Part shown: positions 13,052 to 24,700 of the stretch, in pieces
Layout: each line of letters begins with the position of its first letter
How positions within the stretch are numbered: the first letter of the stretch is position 1
NCBI GenBank assembly: GCA_949752735.1
Contig: OX457040.1
Location: forward strand, 7,486,097 to 7,550,096
DNA: 64,000 nt
Reading direction: 5' to 3'
Source of the DNA: Lumbricus terrestris
Lineage: Eukaryota; Annelida; Clitellata; Crassiclitellata; Lumbricidae
Made by a program: the position numbers and the translations under genes
The notes under the pieces: model-generated
Told to the model about the DNA's origin: nothing
Seen by the model: only the letters and a program-made list of their open reading frames with translations
Databases searched by the model: none

Positions 13052-13543
13052 TGAGGGCCACATTCCATGCCCTCCCCTCTCGTCCTCCGGACGCTTGATT
13101 GCTCCCCCAACCCCCCGTCAAACCTGGATCCCCAAAGGATGTGGGCTAGATTAAACACTGACCGTTACGTTTTGCCCGTCCTGAAAAATATCCGGGGGGG
13201 GGGGCAACCAACGCTGGCCAGAATTCTATTTCACCAGCAACAGTCTGCTCTTAGCCTAACTCCACGCTGTCAAACACACTGAATCTGCGTCAGATGCAGT
13301 TGAAATCTATTCTAAATATAGATCTGGCCATTGGATTTCGTGAGAACAGCGTGCTGTGATCAAACACAGCGGCATGCGTGTCCAAACACAACTAGGTTAT
13401 TATGATTTGAAAAGCATGTGCAGTGTAGGCTACGGATTAATCGGCATGCATGCTACAGAATAATATAGGAAATATAGACATTAGCTGCCCCCCCCCTCTC
13501 ATAGCGCGATCAATGGTCGCCGTGGAAGACCAAATCAGCAATG
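13052..13543. other. No gene seen
   Basis: Mixed-composition spacer with C-rich and G-rich runs. No exon supported. Confidence 0.45.
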
Positions 13544-13551
13544 CCAGTCTC

Positions 13552-13839
13552 CATGAACGGAGACCTAGGGGGGAACAGGGGACGGTCCCCCCAATGGAGG
13601 TGTTGGGGGGGACGGCCCATGCATTTGTTCCCGCCGCCCCCCCCCCCCCAATCGTTGAGCGTCATGACTAAAAAAGTCATCAACTTTTTTGTTGGCGAAA
13701 AAAAAAATCGTCGATATTTCGCCGGTCGTCAGAAATTTTAGCCGGCAACAGATGGACATTTTTCGGCGACACTCGTTCGTCAAAAAATTTCGCGTCTTTA
13801 CGTCCCCCCCCCCAAACTCCGCCCAGGTCTCCGCCTATG
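13552..13839. mobile_element. TIR element with near-perfect 8-bp TSD
   Basis: Left end CATGAACGGAGACCTAGG is inverted at the right as CCAGGTCTCCGCCTATG. The flanks CCAGTCTC (13544-13551) and CCAGCCTC (13840-13847) differ at one base. Poly-G and poly-C internal runs. Non-autonomous and hAT-like by TSD length. Confidence 0.75.
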
Positions 13840-14080
13840 CCAGCCTCAAGCCTTGAGAAAGGAGGTGGATGAGGCGACGCCATAGAATCATCATTGATTT
13901 AACACAGTGTCATTAAACACCAACAAGACTGTAGCATTCGCATTTTTGGTTCAATGTACGGCACCTAGCTGTATTAGACTTAGGCCTATAATGCTATGAT
14001 CGTTTAAATGACATCTCTCAGAATGCGCTAATTAAAGCAATGTACTGGTAGGTCTATCGCAAACTGTGTACCGTGGCACA

Positions 14081-14364
14081 CAGTGGCGGCGCTAGGGGGC
14101 TAGGAGAGGCTAAGCCCCCTTTAAAAAGGTCATTCGGTTTTTACATGCAAAACTCAAAGAATTCCATGATTTTCGACCGGATGACCAACATTTTTAAAAG
14201 GCCGTCAGAAATTTTGGCGTAGGAAAATGGAAAATTTCCATGAGATTTTCGACCGGATTGCTAAAATAAAAAAGGTCGTTAGAAATTTTGGCGGATGAGG
14301 ATGGAAAATTTCTTCCGCAAGGATTCAGGCCCTTCCCAAAACTGAAATCCTGGCGCCGCCACTG
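14081..14364. mobile_element. hAT-like MITE, CAGTGGCGGCGC family
   Basis: Left end CAGTGGCGGCGCTAGG is inverted at the right as CCTGGCGCCGCCACTG. A 6-bp repeat GGCACA abuts both ends (14075-14080 and 14365-14370). The body repeats GAAATTTTGGCG-type words. A related single end lies near 45930. Confidence 0.8.
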
Positions 14365-14370
14365 GGCACA

Positions 14371-15245
14371 CAGTGTTTAAACGAGGGGAGAGTTCACCAG
14401 GAATTAAATTTCTCCCCACCCCAGAAAAAATTGAAGGGTGTTGCTCACATGTATATTTCCTCCCCCGCCCCCAAGAAAAACGAAACACGTAACATCCCCC
14501 ACAAAATTCGAGAGCTGTTTTTGCATAATTTGCCCGTTAGAAAAATAATTATTATCTACAGCGCAGCATGGAGAATTGGAGATGTAGACTACTGGTCGTC
14601 AGAAAAAGTTACCGGTCAAAGGGCGCCTTCGGTCTCTGGCTCAGGGGTTGCCGTCCGCAAAAAACGGACGTTTTTCGTTCATTCCCCCCCCCCCATTAAA
14701 CAAACCCCACCTAAATCCCCAAGCCGGGGACAAGATTAAACACTGCGCTGCTACCGCTGCACACTAGCGTACATATATACTATTGTATAGGCCTATAGGC
14801 CTACATAGGGTACGGTAATGTGCCAGATTAAAAGTGTTCCGCGAGAGAAACAAGTCTTTATAACGCTATACAAAATCGTTTCATAAATAAAATTGTCAAC
14901 TTTCAATGTTTTCATTTCTATGACAGTTTCTCATCCAAAGTCATTCGATGCTAGACGATCAAAAGTAAAAGCTCCAGTAGGCCTAGGCCTAATACCGGTA
15001 GGCCTATTAATCCAGCTTAAGCTATAAGTTAGGCCCCGTGTTCACCTCTCCTCCCGACGACATTTTTAGGCCTACGGATGGGCTATAAAGACTGTAAGGG
15101 ATACGGTTCCTACAGTAGGCTAAATGAACAAAGCAGGCTACGTGTTTGCTGCCGTTAGGATAATGTTATTGGCATCTTTGAGAAATTGGATTTTCTGCTG
15201 TATGCTATAGCACAAAATTAATGATAGACTATTACAAGGCCGTAG
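14371..15245. other. No gene seen
   Basis: Holds C-runs, GGCCTA words (14780-15100) and no convincing exon. Confidence 0.45.
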
Positions 15246-15404
15246 GGGGTCATTGCATAATTACGTAACGCTCGAGGGTGGGTGGGTGGGGTAATTGAAA
15301 ACGTTACGACACGTTAAATGGGTGGTCAAGGGCAACGTTACGAAGCGTTACAGGGTGGGTCAAAAACGGTAATTTTCGGCGTTACGTAATTATGCAATGA
15401 CCCC
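15246..15404. mobile_element. Short MITE with 26-bp perfect TIRs (PIF/Harbinger-like)
   Basis: The left end starts GGGGTCATTGCATAATTACG and is mirrored exactly for 26 bp at the right end, which finishes AATGACCCC. A TAG trinucleotide flanks both sides (15243-15245 and 15405-15407). A 3-bp TSD and G-rich TIR suggest PIF/Harbinger, although TAG is not the canonical TWA. Internal CGTTACG words form subterminal inverted repeats. Confidence 0.8.
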
Positions 15405-15712
15405 TAGCCAGGATTTGATTTGGGGGGGGGGGTGTTTCTTCAGTTTTCCGTCCGAAATAGTGATGACCTTTTCTTTAGTCATCCGACCGAAATAAATTCA
15501 ATCTATTTTTAACATTTTTTCATTTCGGGGGTGTTTTCATGGTTTTATTTCATGGCTTTTATATCACGTGCTAGTAAATGCATTATATTTTTTTAACTTT
15601 TTACATTTCGGGTGGTGTTCAAACACCCAAAACACCCCCCTAGCTGCGGCCTTGGCCGCTATTTGGCCTATTATGAAAAACGAGTGCGACTGCAGATGGG
15701 GATGCTGAAATT

Positions 15713-15790
15713 AAATCATTCATTTATTCATTAAAGAATCTCCATGACGCCCCTTCAAAAAGACTAGGCCTAACCAGAAGCGCTCTCGAT
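15713..15790 (-). mobile_element. LINE/SINE tail fragment
   Basis: The minus strand shows GAGCGCTTCTGG, a short gap, then AAGGGGCGTCATGGAGATTC and an AATGAATAAATGAATG tail. It is a diverged copy of the shared 3' terminus, immediately followed by the MITE at 15803. Confidence 0.55.
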
Positions 15791-15802
15791 TTCTGGTACA
15801 TC

Positions 15803-15943
15803 CAGGGTGAGAATTGCCGGGGGATTGGAGGTTTCAACCCCCAGTCTTTCTTAGTGCCCCATAGTAAACTCTGTTTTTCACACCCCAATTCCAAGTTTAT
15901 CATAGGCCATCCCCTCAGTTATTTTTCCACAATTCTCACACTG
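15803..15943. mobile_element. hAT MITE, CAGGGTGAGAATTG family, copy 1
   Basis: Left end CAGGGTGAGAATTG is inverted at the right as CAATTCTCACACTG. A perfect 8-bp TSD GGTACATC lies at 15795-15802 and 15944-15951. 141 bp, no coding capacity. An inverted-orientation sister lies at 19393. Confidence 0.93.
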
Positions 15944-15951
15944 GGTACATC

Positions 15952-17379
15952 TGTAGGCCGGGGAAAAGTAGGCTATGGAAAATTACACAGTGACAGTAAG
16001 GTCCCAGAACAGGAACCAGACGCAGCTTCTGCGCGCATGCGTGCCCAATCCATAATGATTATTATTATTATGACTGTTCGTTGGCGATCAAAACAAAAAA
16101 CATTCTTTTTGACAGCTAAGCTCAGGGCATAGGCTACTTTTAAAAAGAGCTGTAAAACGAGAGAAAAGTTAAGGTGAGCTGCTGAATTTGAAACTGCATA
16201 TGCTTGTCTGTCCAGTGGAATATTAAGATCATAAACCTTGATCGATTGTTTCGGCCGCTGTCTCCGTAAATTAACTCCTTGATCGTGATGTGTAGGCTAA
16301 GCCTAGTTTACGACATTGCTGGGTTGCACGGGTGCCAATTAGGAGCATTTGTAAAGCACCTCTGCAGAGGTAACCGCTCCTGAACGGCGTGCCCTGCAGT
16401 GCGATGGATGGACCCCACCAGAAAAAGCATCTTTTTATTAGAGAGAAGAAAGAACAGTAGAGCGAGCACGACAACGCGTATACCCTATCCCAACGGACCA
16501 ATTGAAGCAAAACTAACGATCGATATTTCGAGACTGAGACTAATTAATGGATTTCGTGTCTTCGTCTCATGAGGTCTTGGCCACAGCGCAGTCTTTGTTT
16601 CGGTCACAGATCGTCTCTGTAGGTTAACTTCTTGCCATTGAAGTGTATGCAATTCTAGTTTACAACACTGGTGGATTGCACTGGTGTCAAATATCACAGC
16701 CTTTCACAGGATCGTCATAAACGGCTTCACATCCACATCACATTTAATGCAAACATGTCGTAAACAGTTCTCAAGAAATTGAGGTGAAGTCGTATAGGCT
16801 AGAGAGTCAACTACGCCACTGTTAGCACTCTGACAGTGCCAGTCCCAAGTGTGATTTAAGGAGGAGGGCGACACCAATCACCTTTGTTATAGGCCCTATC
16901 GCAGCCTCGTTAAACGGCAAGGATCCGAGCGATCGAGCCATAGGCCTAGTCTAAGAGTAGGTTAATTAGGTCGGGTGAGAATTGCTGCCATGGGGTTCGG
17001 TCCTGTCTAGTCTTCTAGTCTTCACACGTACTCTACAGCAGGCCTAAAGTCTTCAATGCACAATGTAGCCTACATCCGAACTCCACATAAATCAACTTCT
17101 GACGCCTCGCTGGCCTAGGTTAATGTGGCGCAGCACTCTGACCCAATTGGCTTGGGCCGGGTCGATTTCGGCTTCCCTCCCAAATGTCGACGCCACCGTC
17201 CACTCGTTAAGAAAGGGGTGGGGAGCTAGGTAGTAAAATGAGTTACAGTAGAACATGATGGACGCCTTGCATGGCTGCCAGGCAGTTAAATTCGATATTT
17301 TCTGTAATAACTTGTGATCATCTGTCCATACTAGGCCTATTATAATAGGCCTATATGAATTGCAACTAATCTTAATGCG
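15952..17379. other. No gene seen
   Basis: Unique sequence. Two related stretches, 16255-16330 and 16610-16690, share TAACT...TTGATCGTG/TTGCCATTG...TGCAATTCTAGTTTAC-type text, suggesting an old duplication. Open frames here lack splice context. Confidence 0.45.
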
Positions 17380-17456
17380 GTTGCCAGCAGTGATGTAGTC
17401 GTGACCACCTGAGCTGAGTCCTAGTCTAGCTAAGCCGATCGAGTCCGAGTCCAAAG

Positions 17457-17604
17457 CATAGGCGCAATCACGTCCTAAAAGTTGGGGGGGACCAAATTAA
17501 TCACGTCCTAAAAGTTGGAGGGGACCATAATGATAAAGTCAATGGGACCACTCAAAAGTTGGGGGGACGCGTCCCGTGGGTCCCATAGGGTGGTTGCGCC
17601 TATG
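17457..17604. mobile_element. Nested hAT-type MITE with 8-bp TSD
   Basis: Left CATAGGCGCAA is inverted at the right as TTGCGCCTATG. A perfect TSD GTCCAAAG lies at 17449-17456 and 17605-17612. The 148-bp body repeats CACGTCCTAAAAGTTGG. It sits inside the GAGTCC-rich left arm of the 17388 element, so it inserted later. Confidence 0.93.
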
Positions 17605-17870
17605 GTCCAAAGGGGTTCGAGTCCGAGTCCGAGTCACTATAAGGATCGATCGAGTCCAAGTCCTAGTCCAGTAACACCAAGATCCAACGAAACACTCTAT
17701 AGGCCTATTATGGCTTAGAAAAATATCGATAATATATATGCAAAAAAATTAATTTAATGTAATTTATCCAAATTGAACTTTAAGAAAACTGAATTAGATA
17801 AAGTTTTCTTCGATAATCTGGCGAAGTGGAATTGATACAAATTCTTCCACTGCCAAACACAAGTTCAACA

Positions 17871-18335
17871 GGCGCATCTTATGGAGCCTCTTATGCTGAG
17901 GTTTGCGGCCAAAACTGCCACCCATAATAAGCAATTAAAGTATGTTCGGAGTATGGAAAAATTGAGTCCATCCACTGTGTCAATATCATCTTCTTTCCAA
18001 TACCCAGCGGCGCCCGCAGGCGTACGCACTTACGCAAGTGCATACAGCAGCGGCGCCCGTAGACGTAGGCCTACGCACATACGTAAGTGCGTAGCCTACA
18101 GCGCGATGACCCAAAAGGTATGTTTTTGTGAAATTCTAGGTTGATGACTAAAAACAAAAATCTGGGTTTATTTCAGAAACCTCAGTGGCAACACTGAGGC
18201 GCATCTTATGGAGCCTCTTATGCTGAGGTTTGCGGCCAAAACTGCCACCCACATAAGCAATTAAAGTATGTTCGGAGTATGGGGAAATTGAGTCCATCCA
18301 CTGTGTCAATATCATCTTCTCTCCAATACCCCCAG
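17871..18335. repeat. Duplicated 135-bp segment separated by about 190 bp
   Basis: GGCGCATCTTATGGAGCCTC at about 17871 recurs at about 18197 and both extend to AATATCATCTTC(T)(C)TCCAATACCC. The spacer holds two units starting AGCGGCGCCCG and centred on GCACTTACGCAAGTGC-like palindromes. No gene recognised. Confidence 0.85.
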
Positions 18336-18859
18336 CACAGACCAACTAAGTGCTACGACATTGTCTACATGTTGCAATCGATCAATTAAATTGACGACTA
18401 AAATTAATTATGTTGTAGCCTATGCCAATTTGATCTTTCAATGGAGATGCCTAATTAAATAAACATCTGCGCCCGGCTTCAAGATCAGAGAAATTCTAAT
18501 AGCCACCGGCCACATATAGCCAATAGACATGTTCAACCACTATACTGATTTGTCTTATCCATAAACATCTAGATAAATTATAACTTATTTAGAATTAAGT
18601 TTCAGCATATCAGGCCTAATGCAAAGTTTATTGAGGTGTCGAAATATCAAATTTGAATTCCACCCTTATGCACGCAATGGATGCTTGGTTATGTTTCTGT
18701 ATAATTATGTAGCCTATGTAATACTATCTATAAGCTCAAGTTCAAATATTTCCATTCGCCCCTCCCGTAACCCCACACCGACCAGACATCAAATACAGCT
18801 GTAAGCTAATTAACTTCGCTCGCCCTCTGGTCAGCGGTGCCCTGCAGCCATTCGTCACA

Positions 18860-18908
18860 TTACTTTGTAATGTAAATGTAATGTAATGTAATGTAATGTA
18901 ATGTAAAT
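18860..18908. repeat. (ATGTA)n simple repeat
   Basis: TGTAATGTAAATGTAATGTA-type pentanucleotide array of about 45 bp. Confidence 0.92.
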
Positions 18909-19392
18909 CTTCGAGAATTTCTCAGCGCCCACAAAAGCCACGTCAGGGAGACCAGCTTATTCACCGGCGCTATATCAAATCAAGTCCGCAATAGCCAGAG
19001 CTGCCGTTTTCGTTCCGGTGCCAGGTCAAAATCCGGGGAGGTCAAGCCGAGGAGACTTTGATGTCAGGTTGATCATGTAGGGTACAAGGGCGCCTTTGTT
19101 TGAGTTGAGTGACGAAGAAAGCAGACGAAATGTCTCAATTTGGTTTTGGCAAATAGGCCTACAGGTTGTGTATTTACAAATACAGAATTCGTGACTCGGA
19201 AACCGAGTCACCGAGTCCAAGTACGAGTCCTGACAGTCCTAGTCCAGGTCCGAGTCCACAGAAAATTGGTCTCGAGTCGGACTCGAGTCTTTTGCCGGAC
19301 TCGAGTACTACATCACTGGTTGCCAGTTCGAATTAACAATAACCTGGATAATTATGTGCACATAATACAAATTAAGGCTAGGCTATATAGCC

Positions 19393-19530
19393 CAGTGTAA
19401 GAATTGTGGAAAAATAACTGGGGGTTCGACAATTATCCACTTGGAATTGGGGTGTGAGAAACAGACTTTACTATGGGGTTCTAAGAAAGATTGGGGTTGA
19501 AACCCCAACCCTCTGGCAATTCTCACCCTG
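19393..19530. mobile_element. hAT MITE, CAGGGTGAGAATTG family, copy 2 (inverted)
   Basis: The reverse complement of the 15803 element over its length, with ends CAGTGTAAGAATTG and CAATTCTCACCCTG. The flanks ATATAGCC and TATAGGCC are a near-match TSD. Confidence 0.85.
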
Positions 19531-19567
19531 TATAGGCCTACATAGGTTATAGCCTATGTAAGTAGAC

Positions 19568-19570
<3 letters not shown>

Positions 19571-19626
<56 letters not shown>
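19571..19626. repeat. (TA)n microsatellite
   Basis: About 55 bp of alternating TA. Confidence 0.96.
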
Positions 19627-19631
<5 letters not shown>

Positions 19632-20509
19632 AGAGTAACTGGCAAAAGTTGTGCATTGCATTGCACAGTTGCACATTGGTCTTGGACCAAGCTTGATGAG
19701 TCTCATCCATGATTGTCGATTGTCTTTTTCATGTACGTAGGCCTGTTGTCGTATAGAACTGGTCATGCAACTGGCTATGTTAATAGGACTGCCTCTTACG
19801 GTGAACTTGAAACCACACCTTTTATTACAGGGATTCCCAGAGGGTTTTATGAACCCTATTCAGATCGGACGAAAATTGAACCCTGTGACAAACAGATCGA
19901 GTTACAGAGGAATCATAAACGAGCTAAAGTTCACGTGTGGCAGACTAGGATAGAGGGGAGGCCCGGAAGGAGACGGAAATTAAGGGATTGAGCCCGGGTG
20001 TTTAGTGGGACAGAAGTCACTGTGATCAGAGCCGGATTAACAAATGTGGGGGCCCTGTTCGGTAAAACTGTGGGGGCCCAAAACTTACAGAAGCACGACA
20101 AAATGACTCACAAAAACTTGTTATATTAATTCAACGAATCAACATTCGTCTATTATTAATTCATTACTTATATTTTGACAATAATATTATTATATCAACA
20201 GGTCTTTTAGACTAATAGTGTTTTACGGTTTAATAATATTAAAGTAAATGTAAATGTAATCGGATTTTGATATAAAGTGATTCATGGTCAATCATTTTCC
20301 TGACCAGCGCATAGCACTCGTACAAGCAAACAGTGCAGAAGCGATTTTATGCCCCAAATAAATTCTTGGCTATGAAAATTTCTGGTAGACCTCCGGCAGA
20401 ATAACGGCCAGGGCAAATGGTTTTACCAGGGCATTTGGCCCGATTTGCCCTGCTGTGCATGGCACTTTTTACAAACTGAAATATATTTTCGCGGTCATGC
20501 CAGTAGTGG

Positions 20510-21005
20510 ACCCTGGCTCAAACTCCATCCTGCTTATGTGAGCTCTCACCCCGGAGTCTGTCTCCTCTCTGGACAGCCGTTTACTGCGCTCAGCTCGTGA
20601 AGAATTCCTTGTTCTTTTTTCGTGTGTTGTGACCATGCAACGACGAGCATTCTCGGTAGTAGGTGCAGTTATCTGGAATAGCCTCCCCGTGGCTCTCTCG
20701 ATCGCTTCCCGTGACTCTCCTGGCTCTTTCTGTCGTCTTCTTGACAGATGCGTAGGCAAGGGGGGGTTTCGGGGGTCAAAACCCCCCCCCATTGGCTCCG
20801 GAAAAATATTTTTTTAAGGTTATTTTTCTATTTAAGTAAGAAAAAATAGCAAAAAACAGGGTTTCCGGCCATAAAACCCCCCCATGAAAAATTCCTGGCT
20901 ACGCCACTGCTTCTTGAGCCTTTTCTTTTTCACAACGCCTGCGTTGGGAGCGCCTCCAAGTAAAAATATCAGGGGGTTCTATATAAATTTATGAGATTGA
21001 TTGAA
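20510..21005 (+). mobile_element. LINE 3' end with ORF2 C-terminus, split by a MITE
   Basis: Plus-strand frame TMQRRAFSVVGAVIWNSLPV, followed by SFCRLL, matches the C-terminus of CR1/L2/Jockey-type ORF2. The frame resumes after the MITE with LEPFLFHNA, then GGGAGCGCCTCCAAGTA and TTCTATATAAATTTATGAGA. Confidence 0.7.
20745..20909. mobile_element. hAT MITE, CAGTGGCGTAG family, copy 2, nested
   Basis: Starts CAGATGCGTAGGCAAGG and ends CCTGGCTACGCCACTG. A perfect 8-bp TSD CTTCTTGA lies at 20737-20744 and 20910-20917. The body closely matches 11865-12020 (GGTTTCGGGGG, CCATTGGCTCCGG, ATAGCAAAAAACAGGGTTTC). Confidence 0.93.
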
Positions 21006-21430
21006 TTCGTAAAAATAGAGTGCGTCCTGCATGTAGGCCTACTCAGTGTTATTATCACCACCTCAATCATAATGCGTATAGTATAGCACTTGAGTTCAGA
21101 TCAGGTGATGTAATATAAGTGTTTAAATAAGCAATAAAACGTATAACTCTTACTAGCATTTCTGACTGATTTTAAGATCAATCTGCCTGGCAATGAAAAC
21201 TGCAATAAGGGCCCCCACACATGTGCAAAAGCTGCATAATGTTAAAGTCAGTAGTTTTTGAATAATTTGACAATTTCTTCATAGATTTTAAGCTCATTTT
21301 TAGTTTTGTTTACTATTATAATTAGCAATGATGAAAAATTCATATTGCATGTGTGGGGGCCCCCTAAAGTGTAGGGGCCCCTGTTCGGCCGAACATGTCG
21401 AACATGCCTTAATCCGGCCCTGACTGTGAT

Positions 21431-23768
21431 TGGTTGGCATGTTAGGCTACCGCCTTGCCATGGCCAGCTTGTGCCAAGAAGGTGTTGCCCGAACTTTATT
21501 TAGGAGCACAGATGAGTGAGACGACACAGGATAACCGCTCGTTGATCTTTGTCTGGCGTTGACTGCTCTGAGATCGAACGATCGATTTGCTGGCTCTTCG
21601 TGAAGCGTCTGGTTGTTACAGTGTTCAACATTACATCATTCTGCATGTAAGTTGTTGAATGAACTAGAAGTGGCTGCGCCGCTGCGGTTTGTCGTTCCTG
21701 ATTCGCTAGCTTCTCGAAAAGGTAGGCTAGATATATCATGATATGCCAAATTGTTTTTAACTGTATATTATATAATATAATTGAATTAATTCGTTTTACA
21801 CAGGACTGAGCGTATGCATGGTATTATAATAGCCTAGGTCTATGGGTGTAGTCTAAAATCGTATATGGCGGTGGTAGGCCGATAAATATAGACGTTGGAG
21901 GAAATGAAGTTCTCGAGAGTAGGCCTATCCATTAGGCCTACACCGCCGCTGTCTTAGCCAATTATTACATGCTAGCTGATGGCTAAGCTATATTAAGCCT
22001 AATATTATTAGCCTACACGCCATTCTAAAAATGTAACGTAAAGCCAATGCTATAAAATTATAGGCTTATAGAAGAGAGGACAAAAACGTAGTTGAATAGC
22101 CGCAGGCTACTTAATAATAATTGCGCTGCATAAAAAGGCATAGCTTGCTCAACCTACAAAACTTTAGAAATTGGATTAATGCTAATTGCAATTATTGCTC
22201 CGAAATCCAATCAGTTAGTTTTTCTCAATTTATATATCCTATAATCTTAAGATCTTGGACCTCGCAAATTAAATTGACGTTTGCATATTTAGCCACCAGG
22301 TATTGTTTATAATAATTATATCATTTTTAAAACCTGTTTATTATATATTATTGCATCTGTTTTTCTGCTGACGCTGTGCTACCTTTTACTTCAGTATGCT
22401 TTTTTGGTATAATAATTTAAGTTGTGGGTTTGCGTTAATCAAGAGATTAATTTCTTACTTACATCAGCGACCTGATTAAAATAGAAAGGCCAGCTAATAT
22501 TCGACATCTTCGGTAACGTGACGGGTGCACGTGCGTCGCGCGTTAAGCGGAGAAATTCATTTGGAATTTTCTTTCATGTTGGCAACTCTTGTAAATTCCA
22601 CTTTATATTAAATAATTTTTGCTGACACTTCACTTTTAAAGTGAAGCCATTACGTTTGTAAGTTCTGAAATGCCTTTTTCAAAGTTGGCTATAACGCAGC
22701 CTCACTTGTGTACCAAGTTTTCGTCTTGTGTTACCTCTGACTGCCAGAAAAGTAAGCAATATTTGTTGAAACCAATAATACTTGCCGCATTATGGTGTTA
22801 AAGAGTATTTAAGAAAACAAAGATTAGTATGATATTAAGACTGCGGGTGTGCAATCAATCTTGGGAATGCTTTGCCGCTGAAACGGAAAGCTAACCAGCG
22901 GGAAAACGATTGTTCCTGAGTTGTCCCTTTTAAATCATTTTGCTTGCAAAGAAATCATTAAATGTTCATTGTGCTGCTTCTGGCGGTTGATATACCTTGC
23001 CCAGCTTTATTTTCTGGCAATATCTACGGTTTATTACGCAGGACAAAGGTGCGTTAAGGTCTGGGCTGACCCGCGTTAAGAAGACTCCACCTGCACCGTT
23101 AAACCTAAGCCTAAAAAGAACTCCGTATAGATAAAAACGTGAGGATTATGTGATGTGTATTGTTTCTTTCCGAAACAATACAGCAAATACTGCGATAAGC
23201 TGAGCATGAGTGTATGAATGCTAAGAAATGAGTTGTGATATTTTGAAGTTCAGGCCATTTAAAATTGCATTCCTCAGATAGCGGACCATACAACGTGACA
23301 CAATTGCTGCATTCTAATGATGCAATACAGGATTGTATGCTCGTGTAAAATTGTAGCATTTGGAACTCTAGTGTCAATGTTGCATATGGACTAGTATGTA
23401 AGTGAGGACAGGTTAAAGTTTAACATAAAATATAAAAATACATGTTGAAGCAGTGCCTCACACAGCAAGATAAAATTTCTTCAATAAGAAGTGCAATATT
23501 TAAAGAAAATCAAAGTTTTGGGCAGTTTTATTGAGCGCTTGGCTGACACTTTTTTGCCAAAGCGGGTTGTGATAATTGTAGTTTGGCTCCCACTGTTTGC
23601 AGCAGCTTTTCTGTGTTGTAAGTGTGGTTGACCAAGTACATTGACACCAGTAGCTAAGGAAGAGCCTTTTAGCTTGATGCAGGCTACAACTGACCATGCT
23701 TTAATTACTTTTAATTGTTTTTAGATTGCCGCCTGATGTGGTTTCCAACCACCATCCATTCTTCAACA
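21431..23768. other. No gene identified
   Basis: 2.3 kb of AT-rich sequence. A GC-mixed stretch at 21480-21725 ends in a plus-strand CGAAAAG|GTAGGC, which could be a splice donor, but no protein is recognised. Open frames at 23111-23377 and 23500-23697 on the minus strand show no known motif. Confidence 0.4.
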
Positions 23769-24089
23769 TCAAGACACATTCCAACCCCACAATCTGCATG
23801 TCATGGAGTGACAGACGAACGGAGGATGAGGTCTACTGCTGCTGCACAGGTAATTGCTTGAATCTTGCTTTTTGACTGTGGCTGAGCAAAGTTTTAGTTG
23901 GACCTCGGTGATTTCTATGGACACATGGGATTGAACGATATAACGATTCGAATGCATTTCAGACAATGTCGCGGACACGTGAGAATTTGCAACTTCCCGC
24001 CAACGACGCACCTTTGTTTCTGCTGTGAACATTTCACTTGGCAGTTCATAGTTTTTCACTTTCCTTAAATTGTATGGAACTCTTGACAA
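23769..24089 (-). pseudogene. Fragment related to the recombinase cluster leader
   Basis: The minus-strand frame starts LSRVPYNLRKVKNYELPSEM and then runs into unrelated sequence. The same LSRVPY...NCQVKC/ELPSEM stretch precedes the exon LGVEKKELLRAR of copy B at 28470-28540, so this is a truncated duplicate of that leader. Beyond SEM the two loci diverge. No catalytic segment follows, and the function of the leader is unknown. Confidence 0.35.
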
Positions 24090-24700
24090 AGATTGCTCAG
24101 CAGTTCTAAACTTCTACTGTGTACACTTATGTTCTTTAGACCGTCCATCGGAAATGCTAAGTTCTTCTTCTCTAAAAATAAGAACATGAGCATTTAAATA
24201 TTTTTCAAGAAATGCACAGGCCAAAAACAAATATGTTTAGCCGAACAACCATGCCCTTGGTAACTGCAGCTATGGAGAGACCCAAGATTCTAGAGATGAA
24301 ATTTTAAATTAAAACACCAAGCATAACTGTTTTCCCAAAATTCCATGGCCCCCGTATCACCCGTAGGCCAGCGTGGCACGCGTGTCGCATGTTGGTCATC
24401 GCTGTGTTAGCTAGTTAGCATTAAATTTATGTTTTGAACTGAAATGTTATTATTCCGTTAAATTTAATGTAGCTTAATCGCTTGCGGTTTGCCAGTTGTC
24501 ATGAGTGCAAATATTAAACGAATATGATAGCTCCTTTCGAACACTCTTAAACACGCATGCTATCACTCACAAAATGTAAATTGAATAACCTCTTTGTAGC
24601 CTGCTGTGATTAAACGCAATGATAATTTAGGCAAATAATTCTGATGAAAAAATTGATTAATATAATTTGTCGTCTTTAGTTGAAACTTATGATTTAGTTT
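24030..24700. repeat. Duplicated non-coding block (partner 28490-29170)
   Basis: Long similarity to 28490-29170: shared CTTTAGACC(G/A)TCCATCGGAAAT, AACAACCATGCCCTTGGTAA and AGTTGTCATGAGTGCAAATA, with scattered indels. It marks one boundary of the recombinase tandem duplication. Confidence 0.85.

Larger units (their letters stand above)
17388..19318. mobile_element. hAT-like element, CAGTGATGTAGT ends, composite
   Basis: The left end CAGTGATGTAGTC is inverted at the right as ACTACATCACTG. A perfect 8-bp duplication GTTGCCAG lies at 17380-17387 and 19319-19326, fixing both ends. Subterminal GAGTCCGAGTCC runs occur at both ends. The 1.9-kb interior is non-coding and has acquired other sequence: the MITE at 17457, a duplication at 17871/18198 and an ATGTA repeat. 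Two separate solo insertions with the same TSD would be unlikely, so a single enlarged element is favoured. Confidence 0.75.
20027..21422. mobile_element. hAT-like element, CAGAGCCGGATTAA ends, with nested insertions
   Basis: The left end CAGAGCCGGATTAA is inverted at the right as TTAATCCGGCCCTG. A perfect 8-bp TSD ACTGTGAT lies at 20019-20026 and 21423-21430. Subterminal GGGGGCCC(C)TGTTCGG motifs occur at both ends. No transposase frame is present. The interior contains a LINE 3' end (20510-21005), itself split by a MITE (20745-20909). Confidence 0.9.
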
